A DNA stretch of 29,336 nucleotides from the NCBI GenBank assembly GCA_964394665.1, contig CAYMYN010000045.1, positions 1 through 29,336 of the forward strand, read 5' to 3'. Shown piece by piece: positions 24,144 through 29,336 of the stretch; position 1 is the stretch's first letter, and the number at the start of each line of letters is the position of its first letter. The notes below the pieces were generated by a model, which saw only the letters and a list, made by a program, of their open reading frames with translations, did no database searches and was not told the DNA's origin. Source of the stretch: CAYMYN01 sp964394665 (GTDB lineage Bacteria; Planctomycetota; UBA1135; GCA-002686595). Both the position numbers and the translations under genes were made by a program.

Positions 24144-25057
24144 GCGACGAACTGAGCCTGCTCGAGCTCGTCGCGACCTTCGACGTGCAGATCGGCGCCT
24201 GTCTGATCGCAGGGCTCGTGTGCCCGCTGATCGGCTGCCTCCTGCTCGTGCGCCGCACGAGCTTCTACGGCATCGTCCTGCCCCAGTTCGGCGCGGCGGG
24301 CGTGGCCCTGGGGTACGCGCTCCTACCCTGGTGGATCGAGGCCGTGGGCCTGGGCGTCGGCGGCCTGTCCCTGCTCGAAGCCCTCGAGTCCCCGCACCGC
24401 ATCGCCGGTTACCTGCTCTCCTGGGCGGCGCTGGCGAGCTTCGGCGCGCTCGCGGCGCTCTCCGCGCCGGGCGGCGGCCAGGGGCGGGAGGTCGGTCGGC
24501 TCGCGGCGGGCTTCGCCATCGGCAGCGCGCTCACGCTGATCCTGGCGCTCTACTCCCCCACCGGCTCGACCTACGTCGAGAGCCTGCTGCACGGCGAGGT
24601 GCTGGGCGTCAGCCCCCACGACCTCGCGGTGCTGGGCGTGGCGCTGGGCGCGGTGTTCGCCGTGTTCCTGCTGCTGCAGCGCGATCTCTTGCTCGTGAGC
24701 TTCGACCCCGAGACGGCGCGCGTGATGGGCAAGCGCGTGCGCGCCTTCGAGCTCTGCTTCGCCGCCCTCGTCGGCACGACCGTTTCGGCGGCGATCCTCA
24801 CCATCGGACCGGTGGTGCTCTTCGGCCTGCTGGTCGTGCCGCCCTTCGCCGCGCGCAGCCTGGCGCAGTCGATGCGTTCGTTCTACCTGTGGGCCTCGAC
24901 CCTGGGCATCGGCGCGGCCCTGCTCGGCACCCTGGCCTCCTTCGAGCTCGACTGGCCCCTCGGGCCGGCGGTGGTGGCCGCCGCCGGCCTCGAGGCCCTG
25001 GTGGTGATCGGGGGCGCGGCGCTGCTCGCGCCCCTGCGCCGCGGGCGGCGCGCCTGA
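24140..25057 (+). CDS. znuB: Metal ABC transporter permease (ZnuB-like)
   Basis: The 305-residue product is the membrane subunit of the importer (ABC-3 family, ZnuB/MntB type). Several hydrophobic segments are visible: ACLIAGLVCPLIGCLLLV, the FGAAGVALGYALLPWW region, YLLSWAALASFGALAAL, GFAIGSALTLILALY, VLGVALGAVFAVFLLL, VSAAILTIGPVVLFGLLVVPP and LGIGAALLGTLASF. The family contact loop has FDPETARVMGKRVRAFELCFAALVG. GTG at 24140 lies in GTGA, overlapping the ATPase stop, and gives the usual short N-terminal tail. It is the last gene of the operon, and its stop lies 12 bases from the convergent sigma factor stop. Confidence 0.93.
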   Translation: MSDELSLLELVATFDVQIGACLIAGLVCPLIGCLLLVRRTSFYGIVLPQFGAAGVALGYALLPWWIEAVGLGVGGLSLLEALESPHRIAGYLLSWAALASFGALAALSAPGGGQGREVGRLAAGFAIGSALTLILALYSPTGSTYVESLLHGEVLGVSPHDLAVLGVALGAVFAVFLLLQRDLLLVSFDPETARVMGKRVRAFELCFAALVGTTVSAAILTIGPVVLFGLLVVPPFAARSLAQSMRSFYLWASTLGIGAALLGTLASFELDWPLGPAVVAAAGLEALVVIGGAALLAPLRRGRRA

Positions 25058-25069
25058 GGAAGGCTCCGC

Positions 25070-25678
25070 TCACGGATCGAGCCCGAGATCGAGGTCGCGC
25101 AGGCGCCGCAGCAACACCTCGCGCAGCCGCGCGCGGGCCCGCGAGAGGCGCGAACGCACGGTGCCCACCGGGACCGCGAGGCGCCGCGCGACGTCCCCGT
25201 AGGCGAGGCCCTCGAGCTCGTGCAGGACGAGCACCTCGCGCTGCTCGGGTGCCAGCTCGCCCAGGGCTTCCTGGAGCACGCGGCAAGTCTCGTGGCGCTC
25301 GCAGGTCAGCACCGGCGAGGGCACCTCGTCCCGCGGGCGCAGGGACCCGCCGCGCTCCTCGTGCCGCGCGCGGCGCGCGAGGGTGCGGCGCGCGTGCCGG
25401 CCGGCGAGGTGCGTCAGGGCCCGCAGCCAGGGGCCGGGGTCGGCCGGCCACTCGGGGCGCTGCCAGGCGCGCGCGAGCACCTCCTGCACCGCGTCCCAGG
25501 CGAGGTCCTCGGAGTGCAGCAGGGCGCGCGCGACGCGCAGCATGGAACCCAGGTGTGGGCGGACCTGGGCTTCGAACCGTAGGGAACGCGCGTCGTGCGC
25601 GGCGGGGCGCAGGCCCGCGGAGTTCTTCGGCGGAGCGGGGAGGGTCCGCGATTCGCGGACCCCATGGGGGCGGAACAT
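25070..25678 (-). CDS. ECF-type RNA polymerase sigma factor
   Basis: The 202-residue product has the two domains of group 4 (ECF) sigma factors. Region 2 covers about 35-105: FEAQVRPHLGSMLRVARALL, then DLAWDAVQEVLARAW, where the common D-A-x-D-x-x-Q-E is modified, and the WLRALTHLAGRHARR helix. Region 4 covers about 134-187: LAPEQREVLVLHELEGLAYGDVARRLAVPVGTVRSRLSRARARL, the -35-reading helix-turn-helix. ATG 25678 is the first start that keeps region 2 whole; ATG 25543 would remove part of it. The first 30 residues are Pro-rich and not part of the fold. No anti-sigma factor gene with the usual zinc-finger pattern follows or precedes it. The small membrane protein at 25974-26414 is the only candidate partner. 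Confidence 0.87.
   Translation of the reverse strand: MFRPHGVRESRTLPAPPKNSAGLRPAAHDARSLRFEAQVRPHLGSMLRVARALLHSEDLAWDAVQEVLARAWQRPEWPADPGPWLRALTHLAGRHARRTLARRARHEERGGSLRPRDEVPSPVLTCERHETCRVLQEALGELAPEQREVLVLHELEGLAYGDVARRLAVPVGTVRSRLSRARARLREVLLRRLRDLDLGLDP
25642..25662 (-). repeat. Perfect 9-bp inverted repeat at the sigma factor start
   Basis: GGGTCCGCG and CGCGGACCC are separated by three bases (ATT). The repeat lies 16 bases inside the sigma gene if it starts at 25678, or in its leader if translation begins later. It could fold into a stable hairpin near the ribosome binding region or act as an operator. It could also be a by-product of GC-rich coding, but nine matched pairs with a 3-base centre is notable. 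Confidence 0.6.
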
Positions 25679-25973
25679 GGACGTCAGGGGGCAGGAGCCT
25701 GGGGTGGCCGATCGCCCTGCGCCGAACGGCGCGGCGCGCCGTCGACGGAGGACCCTGGTTCCGCGCCCGCCGCCGGCGGGATCGCCGGGCGGGACGGGTC
25801 GCGGACCTCGCGCCCACTCGGGGGGCGCGACGCGCGGTGCGCGGGGTCGCGCTCGGCACCCGGACCGACACGGGCCGGGGGAGCGCGACGCGGCGAGACC
25901 GCGGACAGGGGCGCGCGCGGGGCCCGGTCGCGCGTCGGCGGGCGACGCGGATCCGGGGGCGGACCGGCGCGGA
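25679..25973. other. Gene-free stretch between the sigma factor and the His-rich membrane protein
   Basis: In 295 bases no frame with convincing coding character is found on either strand; frames that stay open are Arg/Gly/Ala-rich shadows. The stretch is extremely GC-rich, with many CG words and short palindromes such as GGCGCGCC. It should contain the sigma factor promoter, but I cannot place it. Confidence 0.5.
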
Positions 25974-26414
25974 TCAGACCCGGGGCGGAGAGCCCTTCGG
26001 AGCGAGCAGGTACAGGCGCTCGCGGGCCTTCGGCTCACAGGCCGGGAACGTCTCGAGCGTCGGAACGGGCCGCGGGTCGTGGGCGACGCCGATCGAAGGC
26101 GCGGCCGGCATGGCCCGCTCGCGGAAGAGCTCCTGCCAGACGCAGCGGTGCTCGTCGCCGTGCGCGGGCTCCTCGTCGGGGCCCTCCGCGCGGGGATCGC
26201 CGGCCCCGGGCTGCTCCGTCGCGGCCGTCGCCCCGGGGTCCTGGGACCCAGCCTCGACGTGGCACAGCTCGCCGTGGAGATCGCAGGGCGCGTGCTCGAC
26301 GTGCCCGTGGTGCAACCAACCGGCGACGTTCACCCACACGAACAGCAGCAGGACGCCGACGGCGGTGCGTCGACGGCGGAGGTCCGCGCGGTCCAGCCTG
26401 CTGGGGAGGGCCAT
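25974..26414 (-). CDS. Small His/Cys-rich membrane protein of unknown function
   Basis: The 146-residue product has one N-terminal membrane segment (about 17-34, TAVGVLLLFVWVNVAGW) directly followed by HHGHVEHAPCDLHGELCH (35-52) with six His and two Cys. That is a strong candidate for binding a metal ion outside the cytoplasm. The middle (about 55-90) is disordered, Gly/Glu/Asp-rich and His-containing, followed by RCVWQELF and a Pro-rich tail ending KARERLYLLAPKGSPPRV. ATG 26414 was chosen because codons upstream (to 26552) often end in A or T, unlike real genes here. TATCCT lies on this strand a few bases before the ATG. I recognise no family. Its neighbours are an ECF sigma factor and the metal-uptake operon, so a metal-sensing role is conceivable but not shown. 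Confidence 0.7.
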   Translation of the reverse strand: MALPSRLDRADLRRRRTAVGVLLLFVWVNVAGWLHHGHVEHAPCDLHGELCHVEAGSQDPGATAATEQPGAGDPRAEGPDEEPAHGDEHRCVWQELFRERAMPAAPSIGVAHDPRPVPTLETFPACEPKARERLYLLAPKGSPPRV

Positions 26415-26422
26415 GGGGCGGG

Positions 26423-26428
26423 AGGATA
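26423..26428 (-). promoter_or_regulatory. Possible -10 element close to the His-rich gene start
   Basis: On the minus strand TATCCT lies 8 bases before ATG 26414. If it is used, the mRNA would have almost no leader, as also suggested for the gene at 401. The match is only 4 of 6 and no -35 is seen. Confidence 0.22.
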
Positions 26429-26511
26429 TTCGATGCGCGCGGGCCGGAGGAGGCATCCTTCCGTGAATCCCCCGCGGGCGGCCCCGGCCGCCGTTCGGCC
26501 GGCCGAGCGAG

Positions 26512-26543
26512 GAGCCCGACCCCTCCGAGGAGGGGCCGGGCTC
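26512..26543 (-). terminator. Imperfect long hairpin, possible second terminator stem
   Basis: Arms GAGCCCG/CGGGCTC and CCCCTCC/GGAGGGG are separated by one A/C mismatch, giving about 14 pairs around a tiny loop. It is located downstream of the propeller-repeat gene and upstream of the His-rich gene, both on this strand. No T run follows, so it could be an attenuator or a protein-binding palindrome instead. Confidence 0.4.
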
Positions 26544-26622
26544 GGGTCCCATGAAGGCGACGGGGACGCCGGCGTGTCTGTCTCTCGTGTGGTCGATTCC
26601 CTCTGGAGCCAGCGCCCCCGTT

Positions 26623-26643
26623 CCCGGGGAGGTCCTCCCCGGG
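26623..26643 (-). terminator. Hairpin terminator candidate after the propeller-repeat gene
   Basis: CCCGGGGAGG and CCTCCCCGGG are perfect complements around a single T, starting 26 bases after the stop codon of the gene at 26670-28304. In RNA the innermost pairs would open to form a small loop. There is no T tract, which is common in very GC-rich genomes where such stems still mark gene ends. Confidence 0.5.
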
Positions 26644-26669
26644 GCACGCGCCCGGAGCTCACCCGCGCA

Positions 26670-28304
26670 TCACTGCGTGAAGCTGATCTCCAGGCCGTTG
26701 CTCGTGTTGAAGCCCGAGCCGCAGGGCCCGGCGGGATCGCGGTACCAGGCCTGGAGGTAACGGGTGTCCCCGGCGTTGTAGCCGCCGGCGGCCACCAGGT
26801 TCTCCCAGACCGCTTCGCCCTTCGCATCGGCGATCTCCACGCCCAGACGCACGACGCTGCCTCCCGCGCAGCGCAGGCCGTCCCCGAAGGGAACGCCCAG
26901 GCCACCGTTCACCGCGCTCGTGCCCGAGAAGAGCAACACCGGCTGGAAGGGCGGCAGGTTCTCGGCCTCGACCTCGAGGTCGTCCAGGCTCACGCTCGCG
27001 GTGCCCTCGCCCTCGAGGGCCACGCCGACGCCGGGCCCGGACGAGTTGGCGCAGCCCTGGCTGGCCGGGAAGGCGTCGTTGCCGCAGGGGCAGGAGAGGC
27101 CCAGGCAGAAGGGTCGGCCGACGACCTGGTGGCCGTGGAAGTCGACCGCGATGCCGCTCGGGGTGTCCATGGTCAGGGGCGAGATCGCGTCGTCGAAGAG
27201 TTCCTCGTCGGCGACACCGCCGACCCCGTCCTCCTCGAACAGGACCACCTGGTTCTGGAGCGCGCCGCCCGAGCGCAGGCCGAGCACGCCGTCGAAGTCG
27301 CCCTCGCCCGCGAGCCCGAAGTCCGCCAGGTGCAGCACGCCGCCGCTGGGGCCTTCGTTCCAGAACTCGGCACCGGCGTCGATCGTGTCGTCCCCGCCCA
27401 CGTCGTCCAGGGCCCAGATGACGTTGTCGCCCGCGGCGTCGAAGCCGCTGACGTAGAAGCGCACGTCCCCGGTGAGCTCGTCCTCGACGCGCACCAGGCC
27501 GTTCAAGGTCACGCTTCCGGCGCCGGTCGGCGCCCAGAGCAGGCTGACCTCGCCCGGTTGGTCGATCGAGCCGCTGCGGTCATCGTCCCGGACGCGATAC
27601 AGGCCCTTGCCGGTCACCGCCCCGTTCTCGAGGTAGTAGAGCGCGCCATTTCCGTCGTTGACGATCCCGCGCGGGTCGGAGTCCCCGATCGCGGCACCCG
27701 GGATCGCGTAGTACTCGAAGGCCTCGCCTGTGTCGTTGGCGTCGCGGTCGGAGTTCTTGTCCTCCAAGCGCACGATCGAGGCCACTTGGCCCGCGGACCC
27801 GATCGTGGAGTAGCTGCTGGTCACCCAGATCACGCCCAGAAAGCGGTTGGTGACTCCATACGGGCGGTCCATGCGCACGCCCGAGGCATTGGCGGCAACG
27901 CCCTGCACGGTACCGGCGGTGCCGTTGAAGTAGATGAAGTTCTCGCTCAACGTGTTGACGACGTCGTGGCAGTCCCCGTCGTTGTCGAGGTCCTCCATGG
28001 CGACGATCACGCCCAATCCGCGGTCGGCGATGTAGAGGAAGTCGTTGGGCGAGAGGGTCAGGTGGATCGGATCGGAGAGCGCGACGTTCGCGCCCGGTTC
28101 CGCGCTGTCGTAGAAGACCGCCGCATCGCCGGGTTGATCCCAGGAGCCGTCCCCATCGGCGTCGATCAGGCGATAGACCTGTCCGCTGCCGGGATCGGTG
28201 ACGAAGGTGATCGGCAAGCCCTCGAGGGGGCCGTCGGCCCAGGCAGTCGCGCACAGGGCGGGCAGCAGGGCGAGCGACATGGTGAACGGGGTACGCGTGT
28301 GCAT
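26670..28304 (-). CDS. Secreted protein with Asp-rich propeller-like repeats and C-terminal planctomycete-type domain
   Basis: The 544-residue product has a signal peptide (1-23) and a good Shine-Dalgarno, AGGAG 10 bases upstream of ATG 28304. Residues about 30-390 contain repeated units of a strand followed by an acidic loop: RLIDADGDGSWDQPGD (45-60), AMEDLDNDGDCHD (102-114), RLEDKNSDRDANDTGE (179-194), RVRDDDRSGSIDQPGE (237-252), and two more near ALDDVGGDDTIDAGAE and LFEEDGVGGVADEE. The acidic loops look like calcium-binding DxDxDG loops, and the spacing suggests a six-bladed beta-propeller. Residues 405-544 form a C-terminal domain with CPCGND, CANSSGPG and WYRDP (520-524), ending GLEISFTQ, shared with the protein encoded at 11419-14013. 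No enzymatic motif is recognised. It probably acts outside the cell or at its surface. Confidence 0.87.
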   Translation of the reverse strand: MHTRTPFTMSLALLPALCATAWADGPLEGLPITFVTDPGSGQVYRLIDADGDGSWDQPGDAAVFYDSAEPGANVALSDPIHLTLSPNDFLYIADRGLGVIVAMEDLDNDGDCHDVVNTLSENFIYFNGTAGTVQGVAANASGVRMDRPYGVTNRFLGVIWVTSSYSTIGSAGQVASIVRLEDKNSDRDANDTGEAFEYYAIPGAAIGDSDPRGIVNDGNGALYYLENGAVTGKGLYRVRDDDRSGSIDQPGEVSLLWAPTGAGSVTLNGLVRVEDELTGDVRFYVSGFDAAGDNVIWALDDVGGDDTIDAGAEFWNEGPSGGVLHLADFGLAGEGDFDGVLGLRSGGALQNQVVLFEEDGVGGVADEELFDDAISPLTMDTPSGIAVDFHGHQVVGRPFCLGLSCPCGNDAFPASQGCANSSGPGVGVALEGEGTASVSLDDLEVEAENLPPFQPVLLFSGTSAVNGGLGVPFGDGLRCAGGSVVRLGVEIADAKGEAVWENLVAAGGYNAGDTRYLQAWYRDPAGPCGSGFNTSNGLEISFTQ

Positions 28305-28465
28305 CGGTGTGGAACTCCTGCCGGGAACGACGCCCCGAATCCGGCGTGCGACGGGGACCTCCCCCATCGCGCTCGGGCTGCGCCTTCCGGTCGTCGAGCG
28401 TGAATTGCCGCTCGAGCGCTGCGAGTTCCGACCGGGACACACGAAAGCGGCGGGCCGCGCGAGCT

Positions 28466-29209
28466 TCAGCGCTCACCCAGGAGCTCGAGGATCGTCTCCG
28501 CCACCCGCTCCACCGTCTGTCCCGAGGTCTGCACGCAGAACTCGCAGCGCGCGTAGTCGGGCTCGCGTTGGCGCAGGAGCTCGCGCAGCTCCTCCATGGC
28601 CGCCGGACGCTCGCGCATCGGGCGGCGGTCGCCCTGGGCCAGGACGCGCGCGAGGTGTTCCTCGGGCTCGGCCCGCAGCCACACCGTGCGGCAGGTCTCG
28701 CGCAGACGCGCGAAGGTCCCGCGGGCGGTCACGATCGAACCGCCGGTGGCGAGCACCAGTCGGTCGCCCTCCGCCAGCACCTCCTCGAGGGCCTCGGCCT
28801 CGAGCAGGCGATAGCGCGCCGCGCCGTGCAGATCGAAGAGCTCGGCCAGGGTCATCCCGGCGCGCGCCTCGATGCGTTCGTCGAGCTCGACGAAGGGCGT
28901 CTCGAGGGCGTGGGCCAGGGCGCGGCCCACGCTCGACTTGCCCGCGCCGCGCAGGCCGACCAGGGCCAGGCGCTGCCCGCGATAGGCGCGCGTCGGCAGG
29001 TCGCACAGCTCGCGCAGCGGGAGCCCGAGCGCCCCGGCGAGCTGCGCCAGCTTCAGCAGGCTGGGGTTCGCCCGGCCGGCCTCGGCCTCGGTCGCGTAGC
29101 GCCGCGAGAGGTCCGCGCGCCGGGCCAGCTCGGTCAGGGAGAGTCCCGCCTCGCGCCGGGCGTCCCGCAGGCGTTCGCCGAAACGGCGCAGGAGGGGGTT
29201 GGCGTCCAT
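28466..29209 (-). CDS. BoxR/BzdR-like regulator: HTH domain fused to shikimate-kinase-like domain
   Basis: Residues about 8-68 of the 247-residue product are an XRE-type helix-turn-helix (RLRDARREAGLSLTELARRADLSRRYATEAEAGRANPSL is the relevant stretch, 13-51). Residues about 78-247 are a shikimate-kinase-like domain: Walker A GLRGAGKS (85-92), LDERIEARAG (Asp110), ATGGS (154-158), where shikimate kinases have GGG, and RPMRE (196-200). The combination and phrases such as TVWLRAEPEEHLARVLAQGD match BoxR and BzdR, regulators of aerobic or anaerobic benzoate catabolism that sense benzoyl-CoA with this domain. No benzoate genes are in the window, so the pathway controlled is unknown. Kinase activity is doubtful because shikimate-site residues differ. 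Confidence 0.88.
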   Translation of the reverse strand: MDANPLLRRFGERLRDARREAGLSLTELARRADLSRRYATEAEAGRANPSLLKLAQLAGALGLPLRELCDLPTRAYRGQRLALVGLRGAGKSSVGRALAHALETPFVELDERIEARAGMTLAELFDLHGAARYRLLEAEALEEVLAEGDRLVLATGGSIVTARGTFARLRETCRTVWLRAEPEEHLARVLAQGDRRPMRERPAAMEELRELLRQREPDYARCEFCVQTSGQTVERVAETILELLGER

Positions 29210-29226
29210 GGCCTGCCCACTATAAT
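29199..29226 (+). promoter_or_regulatory. Sigma-70-like promoter reading off the right edge
   Basis: TTGGCG at 29199-29204 and a perfect TATAAT at 29221-29226 are 16 bases apart, pointing right, toward sequence beyond the contig end. The -35 overlaps the first codons of the regulator gene on the other strand. A divergent target gene beyond the edge is therefore likely. Confidence 0.5.
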
Positions 29227-29258
29227 TCGCAGGCTCGGTCCGCGCGAGCAGTATAGTG
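29218..29258. promoter_or_regulatory. Inverted repeat, candidate operator of the BoxR-like regulator
   Basis: CACTATA (29218-29224) and TATAGTG (29252-29258) are perfect 7-base inverted arms 27 bases apart; allowing one mismatch they extend to CACTATAAT/CACTATACT. They lie just upstream of the regulator gene and overlap the TATAAT box. Such A/T-rich words are rare in this GC-rich window, so control of the divergent promoter and autoregulation are plausible. Confidence 0.5.
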
Positions 29259-29282
29259 CCTAGCTGAAGCAGCCGAGCCCCA

Positions 29283-29336
<54 letters not shown>

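Overview
The window is a single stretch of very GC-rich bacterial DNA (roughly 70-75% G+C, third codon positions almost always G or C). It is almost fully coding, with short intergenic gaps. It carries a run of ten Ns at 2794-2803 and ends in 53 consecutive C, so it looks like a scaffold from a draft or metagenome-assembled genome. The lineage is probably Planctomycetota. The main clue is two secreted proteins that share a C-terminal domain ending in a WYRDP...GFN...L.V.F pattern, which I recognise from secreted proteins of marine planctomycetes. Choice-of-anchor-B/LVIVD proteins, lipoproteins, a sulfatase-like protein and abundant secreted proteins of unknown function fit this. The assignment is inference; there is no rRNA gene to confirm it.

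Layout. 1-1507: a truncated lipoprotein gene (-) divergent from a secreted thioredoxin-fold-like protein (+). 1509-5056: ribD (-), the N gap, malate dehydrogenase (+) and the heptose epimerase hldD (+). 5061-7595: an operon of miaB and a deoxyhypusine-synthase-like gene (-). 7669-11257: a family 9 glycosyltransferase and a sulfatase-superfamily lipoprotein (+). 11419-16625: a large secreted LVIVD-repeat protein, an unknown membrane-anchored protein and mnmG (all -). 16750-20161: a doubtful 63-residue gene, then a tight operon of a HEAT/TPR secreted protein, a histone-deacetylase-family amidohydrolase and a radical SAM enzyme (+). 20173-21027: a thioredoxin-TPR protein (-). 21250-25057: a four-gene metal-uptake operon (+): a porin-like protein with a His-rich loop, a periplasmic metal-binding protein, an ATPase and a permease, the last three with overlapping stops and starts. 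25070-26414: an ECF sigma factor and a small His/Cys-rich membrane protein (-). 26670-28304: a secreted protein with Asp-rich propeller-like repeats (-). 28466-29209: a BoxR-like regulator, an HTH domain fused to a shikimate-kinase-like domain (-), beside an A/T-rich promoter with an inverted repeat.

How the genes fit together. HldD supplies ADP-heptose and the family 9 glycosyltransferase is of the type that uses it, so the cell probably builds a heptose-containing LPS. MiaB and MnmG are both tRNA wobble/anticodon-loop modification enzymes. The metal operon spans outer membrane, periplasm and inner membrane, and the neighbouring His-rich membrane protein and ECF sigma factor could be connected to metal sensing, although nothing in the sequence proves that. 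The most original signals are the shared C-terminal domain, the metal operon plus sigma/His-rich neighbourhood, the HEAT/TPR-HDAC-radical SAM operon, the mnmG-coupled unknown gene and the regulator/operator at the right edge.
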